From Halisarca cf. caerulea (lineage: Eukaryota; Porifera; Demospongiae; Chondrillida; Halisarcidae): 10,000 bases of DNA. Shown here in pieces: positions 1 to 7,271 of this stretch. The stretch is taken from the NCBI GenBank assembly GCA_963170055.1, contig CAUJGJ010000313.1:1096701-1106700 (forward strand), in the 5' to 3' direction. Both the position numbers and the translations under genes were made by a program. The notes beneath the pieces are model-generated. The model was not told where the DNA came from, did not search any database, and saw nothing but the letters and a program-made list of their open reading frames with translations. Position 1 is the stretch's first letter; each line of letters starts with the position of its first letter.

Positions 1-2
1 TG

Positions 3-288
3 CCAGGCAGTATTGCTCAATCTGATACTGTAGATCTGTGCACTCCAGTGCCTCCACCCAGGGCTGGCCGCCAACCTAACCCCACTGTCCCATACACACC
101 CATTGCCACGCAAAACACTGCAGCCCAAACTCCCACTCCGTACACCTCATCCACTGATGTACCAATGGGTTCTGATCATGTGGCTTCAGAGCAGTTCAAG
201 AAGTGCTTTTGCTACGTGACTGAGATACTGGCAGTATCTGAACAGCTGTTGGCGGACATTTTGGAGAGTTTCAACTCACTATTGCTCG
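3..288 (+). CDS. Possible internal or 3'-ward exon of an unrecognised gene (partial, enters from left)
   Basis: The frame is open from the first full codon of the window, so the true start lies outside it. Residues 1-60 of the visible part are rich in Pro, Thr, Ser and Gln, like a disordered linker. Residues 61-95 (from about SEQFKKCFCYVTEILAVSEQ onward) look like an amphipathic helix. The end at 288 is chosen because CTCG|GTTTGT there is a possible donor in phase 1, which matches the phase-1 start of the candidate exon at 1394. Two other phase-1 donors, after 267 and after 309, cannot be excluded. If unspliced, the frame stops at 327-329. I do not recognise the family and infer no function. 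The composition is coding-like, but no homology is claimed. Confidence 0.35.
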
Positions 289-880
289 GTTTGTGCACAC
301 AATTTTGTGGTGTATGTGTCCGTGTGTAGCAATAGTAATAATAATAATATCTCAATATTTAGACAGGATGCCTTTCAGTCCCTGTCTGTTCTTCCAAGGT
401 CCTGTGTATGATCACATACGTATATGACAATTCTATACAAACAAAAGCAACAAACAAACAAACAAACAAATTGTATGTTCGATCAATTTGCTGGCTTATA
501 GTCGATGTTCATCTTCTTTGTTGTTTTCCTCGTTTGGTGGTAGGGGTGTAGGGAGAATGCATCATGTAGCCACTCTGCTGGGGGTGGACCTTCATCTGTC
601 CCATGGCCCAGCTTCAGTATCGCACACTCCCCCAGTTGTGCCACAGACACACGCCCCCCTCCCCACCCCCAGTCCTGGAGAGCAATAGGGGGTTTAGCAC
701 TGCTATGGCTGCATGTTCACGTGTGGGTTATTGAACACAATGTGTCAACAATTGTCAGATGATCAGGTTGCTGGAGAAACCAGTAATTCTATGTGTATAA
801 TATTGTGCACAGGGAAGGTACCAGAATTATTGGTAGCACAAGTCTGAAAAGCCTGTTTGTGACTGTACACTTTTACAACT
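289..880 (+). other. Probable intron part, with a weak alternative-exon candidate
   Basis: This lies between the two candidate exons. It holds a short ATAATA run near 335-350 and a (CAAA)n tract. A pyrimidine-rich stretch near 509-535 is followed by AG at 542-543 and 550-551. From 552 a frame in phase 1 (so compatible with the exon ending at 288) runs to a TAG at 686-688 and is Pro/Thr/His-rich near its end. It could be an alternative last exon, but the pyrimidine tract is broken and the protein is low-complexity, so I treat it as intron unless RNA says otherwise. Confidence 0.2.
447..470. repeat. (CAAA)n microsatellite
   Basis: About five clean CAAA units lie next to each other, preceded by a looser ACAAAAGCAA stretch. 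Confidence 0.9.
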
Positions 881-1153
881 GGGGTTGTGTTCGCAGTGGG
901 AATCCAGGACTATGTATCTGGGGTTGTGTTCACAGGGGGAATCCAGGACTATGTATCTGGGGTTGTGTTCACAGGGAGAATCCAGGACTACGTATCTGGG
1001 GTTGTGTTCGCAGTGGGAATCCAGGACTACGTATCTGGGGTTGTGTTCACAGTGGGAATCCAGGACTATGTATCTGGGGTTGTGTTCGCAGTGGGAATCC
1101 AGGACTATGTATCTGAGGTTGTGTTCACAGTGGGAATCCAGGACTACGTATGT
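881..1153. repeat. 39-bp minisatellite, 7 units
   Basis: Units start at 881, 920, 959, 998, 1037, 1076 and 1115, each exactly 39 bp and beginning GGGGTTGTGTTC (GAGGTTGTGTTC in the last). Because 39 is a multiple of 3 and the unit lacks stops in several frames, the array makes long reading frames on both strands; I regard these as by-products. The main differences between units are CG/CA at the CGCAG/CACAG site and TACG/TATG at a second site. Both are CpG transitions. Confidence 0.95.
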
Positions 1154-1393
1154 GCCGTTGAAGATCTGCATTCCAAGGCATTCACACACCCTTAAATTGA
1201 ATGCTATGTATTTTGCACCTGATAAGCAGTTGTGCATAGTGTTCAAGATGGCATGCTAATTCATCTCAATTCCTCTTGGTCTGTGTTCTTGGTAGTATGC
1301 ATGTGTATGCGTACTTCAGTGCATCATCTGAGTTACTTTGCATAACTTGTACATGTGTTCCATACTGATTGTGTCAATTTATCTGTACTTTAG

Positions 1394-1531
1394 ATGTGAA
1401 GGATGGTAGATTGGGCTATGTGTATGCTACTGCCTGTGTGCGTTTGCTGCTGATGTTGCTGGAGGAGCCGAAGATGGACGTCGGGCTGAAGAGGTGTAGG
1501 CCTCTGTTTACTACTGTTGGCCACACAGCCA

Positions 1532-1533
<2 letters not shown>
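1394..1533 (+). CDS. Candidate internal exon of the unrecognised left-hand gene
   Basis: The left border is TGTACTTTAG|AT, a reasonable acceptor, and the right border is GCCAAG|GTGTGT, a good donor. The exon is 140 bp, enters in phase 1 and leaves in phase 0. Joined to the candidate exon ending at 288 it would open with a GAT codon (Asp). The 46 following codons include a Leu-rich helical run (VRLLLMLLEEPK) and then a basic Cys-Arg patch, with no stop. This looks like part of a helical repeat or globular domain, but I cannot name it. The donor runs directly into a (GT)n microsatellite. The next exon is not visible in this window. Read-through would stop at 1597-1599. Confidence 0.4.

Positions 1534-1562
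<29 letters not shown>
1534..1562. repeat. (GT)n microsatellite abutting a splice donor
   Basis: About 14 GT units begin exactly at the predicted donor GT of the exon ending at 1533. Confidence 0.95.
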
Positions 1563-1564
<2 letters not shown>

Positions 1565-2179
1565 GTAGTGCAGATTTTAAATTTTCAGACTTGATATGAA
1601 TTCAACATAGATCAAAACTGCATTTGGTGGGACATGGACTGACATGTAATATTGGCATACTTTAATGCTATGAATTCATCATACATAGTATCATGTGAAC
1701 ACAATCATTTGTTCGCTGAAATGGTGTGTACTAAACTCAGATAACGGAAAAAAAACAAGTTTTATAATTTTAATCAGAGTCCAATTTGTGAGAACCAAGA
1801 TATTCATCAATTTTCTTTCTAAAAGTCTGTAGCAACTGTTCTGATGTTTTAGTATAATCAATAGGTTTACAATAGGACTGAGTTTATAATTGTGATATGA
1901 AACTATTTATAGTAACAAAATGGCCACTTTTCTCGTAGCTTAATCACGATCAGCGTTATGTTGCAATATGGCCTAAGGAGCTCAAATGTAAATTGCTCAA
2001 TTGATATATTAACTGCAAATCATGGCTTTTGGGATGTAGAAAAGACTCAAGATTCCTGTACATTCCAAATTACGGACTGAAATCTTGACCAGCCACTGCG
2101 TCAGGCTAAATATTTTTAGTGCACCCATTTGTGACTATGTGTGGCATTTGACTAATGGTCGACTGATATAATCCACACT
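1563..2179. other. AT-rich non-coding stretch, nothing recognised
   Basis: No long reading frame, repeat array or inverted repeat stands out. Poly-A/T runs occur, such as eight A near 1748-1755. CpG is scarce (only a handful of sites). It is probably intron or intergenic sequence downstream of the candidate exon. Confidence 0.5.
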
Positions 2180-2210
2180 GGTGTTTGTGTTTGTGCATGT
2201 GTGCACAAGT

Positions 2211-2242
<32 letters not shown>

Positions 2243-2286
2243 GTGTGCACACATATATGTGTGTGCTGCGCTTGTGTGTGTATAGG
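2180..2286. repeat. TG-rich low-complexity tract with (GT)n core
   Basis: A pure GT run spans 2212-2240 and is flanked by degenerate TG-rich sequence on both sides. The minus-strand reading frame across it is a run of Thr-His pairs and is not credible as a gene. Confidence 0.9.
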
Positions 2287-2304
2287 GTGGGTGGGTGCTT
2301 ATTA

Positions 2305-2955
2305 CGAGCGTAGCGGTTTGAGCTACCCACGCATTTGATTGGTTTTGGGTAACTAAGGTGGAAAGTTTGGCCCAAAATTGTCACTTTGGACGCTAATTAC
2401 TACAAAAGCGGGCACGTACATCATTCATAAATGGTACGATCTCGTAGGGGCATAAAGGAACTTTCACATTATGGACAAAACGCGTCGCTAATCGCATTAC
2501 AGATTCAGCATATAGGCAAAAAGTGAAAACTCACGTTTTTTTGTGTGATGGCCACATGTTCAAAGGTTTATCAGTATTTTTACTCTTAAATGAAAGACTA
2601 AATATATACCCCGAGAGGCTTTTTTATTTCATTAGACTTTCTCTTCACCTCCGCAAGGGTTCCAGTTCATTCGGTAGAAATTCTAGCCATCACTGCTGCC
2701 ATTTATGAATGGTGCCCACATGAATGTTCCCATTTTGAGTTCAAATTTAGCATTATCTTCCTACGCATGACGTCAACGGAAGTACACACGAAGACGCGTG
2801 TATTCGAGTTTGGTGATCGAATCTGACCGATTTTGTTCGTACTGAGATATGGGCCTCTCAGTTTTCCTCCCTTGGGATTCTTATTAATCTGAACAAAGGT
2901 CGTATGTTTCATGCATGGTGATGAGCAGAAAGACAGTTGTGCGACATCGCTTCAA
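2305..2955. other. CpG-rich block of unknown nature, possibly a mobile-element insertion
   Basis: By eye this block holds about 30 CpG dinucleotides in 650 bp, against about nine in the 680 bp before it. Examples are ACGAGCGTAGCGG near 2304, ACGCGTCGC near 2480 and GAAGACGCGTGT near 2790. It has no clear terminal repeats and only short reading frames: a 69-residue minus-strand frame at 2703-2912, and a 61-residue plus-strand frame at 2523-2708 read from a non-ATG start. Neither resembles a family I know. It could be a relatively young transposon fragment, an unmethylated regulatory region, or an unrecognised exon. Confidence 0.3.
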
Positions 2956-3414
2956 ATTCAGATTGCAATCTTTCTTTCTATATAATATTATTTTCTTGTC
3001 CTCTTCAGATATTTTATTTCATATGTCCATAGCAACCCAACTACAGCTTTAATTGTTGGCAAAACTCAGTGCAGGAACGGAATTTTCAACATCTTCGAAA
3101 GTACAAACGTAATTTCAATAGTTAAAGCAAATCGTGATATTGGCCAACAAATCCTGGCCTGGTCTATGATCTGGTCACACCAGACTAGGACCAACTAATG
3201 TTAATGTCTGTTAAAACAATCATCACTAAAACAAATTTTGAATCAATTCTCACAGCATTCTGAATCCAATAGTGGTTCAAATGTGACGAAAAGCAGAATA
3301 ATTTAAAAGCAAATTTATAAGAAATATGAAACAATGCAATTTAATCTATTGCAAATCAAAGCAAATATGCACAAAACACATTGGCATCTCATGATTCATG
3401 CAATTCAAAATCAC
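2956..3414. other. AT-rich non-coding stretch with one imperfect hairpin
   Basis: The only structure I see is an imperfect inverted repeat at 3161-3192, with a CTGGT/ACCAG inner stem around a CAC loop and GGTC/GACC at the outer ends. No coding frame is supported. Confidence 0.4.
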
Positions 3415-3707
3415 TTGCCCTGCATACAGCTGCATAGGCTCCTTGCCCTGCATACAGCTGCATAGGCTCCTTGGTCTGCATACAGCTGCATAGGCTCCTT
3501 GCCCTGCATACAGCCGTATAGGCTCCTTGGTCTGCATACAGCTGCATAGGCTCCTTAGTTTGTATACAGCTGCATAGGCTCCTTGGTCTGCATACAGCTG
3601 CATATGCTCCTTGGTCTGCATACAGCTGCATAGGCTCCTTGGTTTGTATACAGCTGCATAGGCTCCTTGGTCTGCATACAGCTGCATAGGCTCCTTGGTT
3701 TGTATAG
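3415..3707. repeat. 28-bp minisatellite, 10.5 units
   Basis: Ten full 28-bp units start every 28 bp from 3415 to 3667, followed by a partial unit at 3695-3707. The core is TGCATACAGCTGCATAGG. The units fall into three types at the 5' end: TTGCCCTGCA (A), TTGGTCTGCA (B) and TTGGTTTGTA (C, with TTAG in one). The order is A A B A B C B B C B C. Since 28 is not a multiple of 3, each minus-strand frame cycles through the unit in 28-residue super-repeats. The two overlapping minus-strand reading frames here are by-products. Confidence 0.95.
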
Positions 3708-3815
3708 TTGTCATTTCTCATCCCCATTTACATGGTCACGCATGGTAAATCTGATCCAGTTAGTTTTAGCTATATACACTGGTTGTGGTTACTAAATGCT
3801 AACCAACACCCAGTG

Positions 3816-3844
3816 TACGGTACTTCTCATAGAAAACCGTCCAG
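3816..3844 (+). repeat. Left terminal inverted repeat of the 715-bp element
   Basis: It is 29 bp long and pairs base for base with 4502-4530. Confidence 0.9.
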
Positions 3845-4151
3845 CACGCCGTCAGTCGTTCAGTCAGTCAATCAGTACTCAGTCAAGGGTCAATTGTCAG
3901 TTTAAACGACGTCATTTCGTGATGCGTAATAAAACGTCACGGTCGTTACACAATGCCAATAGTCGCGGAAGAAAGAAATGGCGAGAAAAGGTGTATTCAA
4001 ACCACAGTATGCACAGAAATTATGTTCGATTACGCAGAATAAACTTCGCGTGAACTTTATTGAAGTTTTGAACGATTTTCGCTGAAGTTTCGAGTGAACT
4101 TCGCTGAAGCTTCGAGGCCACCATATGAGAATTTTGTGCGAACTTAACTGA

Positions 4152-4374
4152 AACTTCAAGCGAACGTCACTAATACTTTCAAGGAACAAGCAAGACTGCA
4201 GAGCTACTGCTATCCGCATCCGAGGGATACGTCGCATTTCCAAAGTGATATCCCTCCAAGTAGTTAAAACACCAGGACTCGCCCCCAATCCAACGATCGT
4301 AGAAGACGCTTCGAATATTTCAGGAGATAAATTGCCAATGGAGGCGGACGACTCAGACTTTTTCTCAAATTAAA
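4152..4374 (+). other. Coding-like segment inside the 715-bp element
   Basis: The frame opens after a stop at 4149-4151 and ends at TAA 4372-4374, with no ATG until late. The first part is Arg-rich (IRIRGIRRISKV). The last part is Pro/Asp-rich and ends in an acidic stretch, MEADDSDFFSN. The composition is more protein-like than its surroundings and could be a captured 3' exon of a host gene. No good acceptor site was found upstream, the opposite strand is also open, and I recognise no family, so this is only a candidate. Confidence 0.15.
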
Positions 4375-4501
4375 GAGTCTTTAGAGAAAAAGAGAGTGGA
4401 TGTTTTGATCTCTTGCGAAACGTCACTGCCAGTCACACGGTTGTTCAATCGTTGCTCGAGCGGTCATTCAGTCAGTCAGTCACACGGTCATCGCCCGTAA
4501 A

Positions 4502-4530
4502 CTGGACGGTTTTCTATGAGAAGTACCGTA
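4502..4530 (-). repeat. Right terminal inverted repeat of the 715-bp element
   Basis: It is the exact reverse complement of 3816-3844. Confidence 0.9.
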
Positions 4531-5014
4531 GCTCCATAGCCCCGTACTTCTCCATACATTTTTGTTTTTGTGTGAATCGACTTTTGCTTGGCAGGATTGT
4601 GACTTTGTTTGCAATGGGGGCTGCAAATAGGTCATCCATCTCTGGCAACATGTTCTGCTATGTGACGGTCATGTATGCTTATGTGACATTTTCATGCTAT
4701 ATATTTCAATTAGCCATTATAAATGCCATATTAATACTCCTACTCAGACTTGAGGTTGGTACGGGTTGATCCTGCTGCTGAGTCATCCACATATTACATC
4801 TGCCTGCATGCAGCCATGCAATATTATGAAGCTGTTGTATTATTGGTCGTGCTCTAATGGCACCAGTATGCCATGCATGTTGCATAGTGTATTCCATGCA
4901 TCTTGGGTGATACCTTCCTCTGATAGATCCTTTGACTTCTTTCTGATTTCAAATTTAGCTGCACCTAGCGAGTACTATGCTTTGCATACATCTAGTAATA
5001 TAATAGTACGTATA
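4531..5014. other. Non-coding stretch, nothing firmly recognised
   Basis: A TTGCTTGGCAG acceptor-like site near 4595 is followed by a frame open to 4769. Its product is a hydrophobic run without family resemblance, and the same frame begins inside the neighbouring transposon, so I do not call an exon. CATGCA motifs are frequent near 4800-4900. Confidence 0.35.
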
Positions 5015-5346
5015 CAGTACATCCTCGCTTATCAAGACCTCCATTATCCAGATCCTTGATTGTCCAGATCAAGTTTGGGTAACTTTTACGGATTTTTTTT
5101 CAACTAATTAGTATGTGCCAAATCTAATGCAACTTCACACCTCATACGTATATCAATGAAAAAAATGGTGACTGGAATTGCCTTTCAAGCTGAGCGCAAT
5201 AGGAAAGTCATTTATAACTGTATTCCTTATACTGCTGTACTGAATCATACTATTAGTTCCTTCATTTATCCTGTATTTCACTCATCCGAAATGAAGAAGA
5301 ATTTCTTTGCCCAAGGGGGTTCAGATAAGTGAGGATGCGTGAACTG
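5015..5346. mobile_element. pogo/Tigger-like MITE with TA target site
   Basis: The left end reads TA|CAGTACATCCTCGCTTATC. The right end, read in reverse complement, begins CAGTTCACGCATCCTCACTT and is also followed by TA (5347-5348). The ends match over CAGT and ATCCTC-CTTATC---ACC, with a four-base gap. The left subterminal part repeats CCAGATC next to TTATC/TTGTC, as is usual for pogo/Tigger-derived MITEs. The CAGT start, the CTCG-TTATC-type end and the TA target are known features of that group. At 332 bp, with no transposase frame, it is non-autonomous. Confidence 0.75.
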
Positions 5347-5348
5347 TA

Positions 5349-5848
5349 CTAGGACAAATGTGATGAGCATCTGTTAATGATGGTTTTGTATGTGTGGTTT
5401 TGGGGTTGGAGTATCTATGGTTATACAAGAAGCAAGTGACCTTTGACTTCTGAATATTCATGTGTGTTCATCTCTTACTCTATAGACTGTGACACAAGAG
5501 TCCTCTTGGATCTTTGAAGATTTCTGTACTAAATTTGATTTTTACTGTTTACAATGAAAATTGTATGACATTGTTGTCATTAAGTTATTCTTCTTGCATA
5601 TGCTTTGCATATGTGCACATGTGCCAATTCTACATCACAATGTGAAATTTGCAGTTCTGTTTGGGGAGGGGTGGGGGGGCATACAGTATTATATAAAACT
5701 TTTGAAACTGTTATTCACCACACTAATCAAACCTTTGCACCTCAGATATCCAGTTTCCTCACTTTCTGTATTATAATATTATAGTGGTTTTAATTGAAAG
5801 CAATCTGCAATAATCTTATACTGTATACTATACATTACTGCCCCAGAT
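5349..5848. other. AT-rich non-coding stretch, nothing recognised
   Basis: There is a G-rich run near 5667-5680 and a doubled GCATATG motif near 5597-5616. I see no supported gene, repeat array or hairpin. Confidence 0.4.
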
Positions 5849-6221
5849 CCCTCATGCACACACTTCTCCGCGGATCCCTCATGCACACACTTCTCCGGAT
5901 CCCTCATGCACACTTCTCCAGATCCCTCATGCACACTTTTCCGGATCCCTCATGCACACTTTGGATCCCTCATGCACACTTCTCTGGATCCCTCATGCAC
6001 ACTTCTCTGGATCCCTCATGCACACTTTGGATCCCTCATGCACACTTCGGATCCCTCATGCACACTTCTCTGTATCCCTCATGCACACTTCTCCGTATCC
6101 CTCATGCACACCTCTCCGTATCCCTCATGCACACTTCGTATCCCTCATGCACACTTCTCCGTATCCCTCATGCACACTTCTCCGGATCCCTCATGCACAC
6201 TTCTCCGGATCCCTCATGCAC
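5849..6221. repeat. 23/20-bp minisatellite, 17 units
   Basis: The core CCCTCATGCAC occurs at 5849, 5876, 5901, 5924, 5947, 5967, 5990, 6013, 6033, 6053, 6076, 6099, 6122, 6142, 6165, 6188 and 6211. Most spacings are 23 bp, four are 20 bp (loss of three bases in the CTTCTCC part), and the first two are 27 and 25 through extra CA and CG dinucleotides. The base before the core varies as GGATCC, GTATCC or AGATCC; the GTATCC form is clustered in units 11-15. Reading frames through the array (Met-His-Thr and Pro-Ser-Cys-Thr-Leu repeats) are by-products. Confidence 0.95.
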
Positions 6222-6234
6222 ATTATCCACAATT

Positions 6235-6658
6235 TCATCCAAATCAAATGCATATGCATGAATTTAAGTGAGGGTTTGGATAAGTAAAGTCTATGCTGTT
6301 AAACAGGGTGTTAACAGGGGAAGTGGCCATTTAAAAGTTGGGTGGGTTAGTGCAGTGTATGTATACCTTGGAGTCTGTCTGCCAGTCCCATGGTTACTGC
6401 ACCTGCTGCTGCTCCTGTATTATAATTATGTCATGATGTTACACACTTGCATGTCATTGTGTAGTCTGGCCTGCTATGACCGCTCCACATATGCATCATA
6501 ATTGCACCATGTTGTGGCATGGACATATGGCATGCAGACTATAGAGATTGATGGTCATGCAGGATATGATAACCAGGAACCATGACATGCATGTATATGT
6601 ATACTTCGGAGTGTTGGGGGCTGTGTGGTGTGTGCTATATGTAAATTTATAGTGGTAC
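6235..6658. other. Non-coding stretch, nothing firmly recognised
   Basis: Scattered CATGCA/GCATGC motifs and a weak inverted match (TAGTCTG near 6461 against CAGACTATA near 6535) are the only structure seen. The 77-residue plus-strand frame at 6268-6501 has no recognisable domain. Confidence 0.35.
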
Positions 6659-6660
6659 TA

Positions 6661-6800
6661 CAGTGAAACCTCTGAATGAAGGACACTTTGGAACAGCTAT
6701 ATATGTATTTGTTCTTTGTAAGGAGGTTGAAAAATTGTATTGGAACTATAGGGAAGAATTATTTTGGGACCTCATTGAGTCCCAAGTATGTCCTCTGTAA
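6661..6800 (+). mobile_element. Solo end of a Tigger/mariner-like repeat
   Basis: TA at 6659-6660 is followed by CAGTGAAACCTCTGAATGAA, then GGACAC. A start of CAGT with AAACCTC and GGACAC a little further in is characteristic of mariner/Tigger-derived MITE ends. No matching inverted end follows, so the copy is truncated or too decayed. A hairpin, TTGGGAC/GTCCCAA at 6764-6785, lies inside. The right boundary is a guess. Confidence 0.4.
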
Positions 6801-6841
6801 AGAGATTTATTATTATAGGGTCCATAATATTAATATAGTTA

Positions 6842-7271
6842 TAGCCTTCGAAATATAGCAAACTACAGGGTAAATGGACCTACAAATTACCAGAGACATT
6901 TATAATCTTTATATGGGGCATAAAGATATTAGCTCTAAATAGATAATTATAATAAATTAATATTATTTCAGATGAATTGGCCAACTATATTACTTACAAT
7001 AATATATACTCACATAATGTGTTAATCCATGGAAAAACTATTGTAGTTGAACCATGGCATGCACTTCGTGTTGTCACATCATTCATTGCATGCGTGAAAC
7101 TCGCTTTGCCATGCAGGTGGTATATGGCAGACAATGAAACATTTAATTATGATAATACAGTATATACTTTACATGTATATACATTTGTACTGCATATGTG
7201 TACTTATTCTATGTTATAGCTTATTATATGTTATTATTCTATAATAATAATATTATGTAGTTTCCTGTGGA
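6842..7271. other. AT-rich spacer downstream of the APOL-like gene, with a weak exon candidate
   Basis: On the plus strand, TATTATTTCAG|AT at 6971/6972 and ATGCAG|GTGGTA at 7116/7117 look like splice sites around 145 bp of open frame. The product resembles nothing I know, and no partner exon was found, so I do not call it. On the minus strand this is the 3' flank of the APOL-like gene. I see AT-rich sequence with AATAAT and AATAAG variants at 7220-7255 but no canonical AATAAA close to the stop. Confidence 0.3.

Larger units (their letters stand above)
3816..4530. mobile_element. 715-bp non-autonomous DNA transposon with perfect 29-bp terminal inverted repeats
   Basis: The sequence at 3816-3844 (starting TACGGTACTTCTCATAG) is the exact reverse complement of 4502-4530 (ending CTATGAGAAGTACCGTA). 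Matching stops sharply on both sides, so these are the element ends. If the outermost TA is the target duplication, the real ends are CGGTACTTC, which would fit a Tc1/mariner-type insertion; that is inference. Inside both ends are degenerate CAGTCAGTCA clusters (about 3852-3890 and 4467-4482). Between about 4046 and 4110 there are diverged repeats of a CGCTGAAGTTTCGA-type unit. The interior is rich in CpG. I see no transposase. A 128-residue minus-strand frame (3902-4288) and a 58-residue plus-strand frame (4200-4374) lie inside. Confidence 0.8.

Noticed and set aside
827..1259. Several overlapping open frames on both strands giving 13-residue protein repeats
   Set aside because: They arise from the 39-bp minisatellite, whose length is a multiple of three; no flanking coding sequence supports them.
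2421..2712. Inverted CATTCATAAATGG copies near 2421 and 2700 as ends of a transposon
   Set aside because: The motif is itself nearly palindromic, and the similarity stops at once on both sides, so the pairing is probably chance.
3346..3727. Two minus-strand frames with QLYADQGAYAAV-type repeats
   Set aside because: Translation of the 28-bp minisatellite in two frames at once; not a gene.
3902..4288. 128-residue minus-strand frame inside the 715-bp element as a transposase
   Set aside because: It has no catalytic motif or resemblance to a transposase, and much of it crosses the degenerate internal repeats.
5849..6221. CRISPR-like array
   Set aside because: The units are contiguous with no unique spacers, and the setting is eukaryotic.
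5794..6287. Three plus-strand frames with Pro-His-Ala-His and Ser-Leu-Met-His-Thr repeats
   Set aside because: Translation of the 23/20-bp minisatellite; unit-length changes keep several frames open by chance.
6972..7116. Plus-strand exon candidate with plausible splice borders
   Set aside because: Single short open stretch in AT-rich DNA, no partner exon and no recognised domain; kept only as a note.
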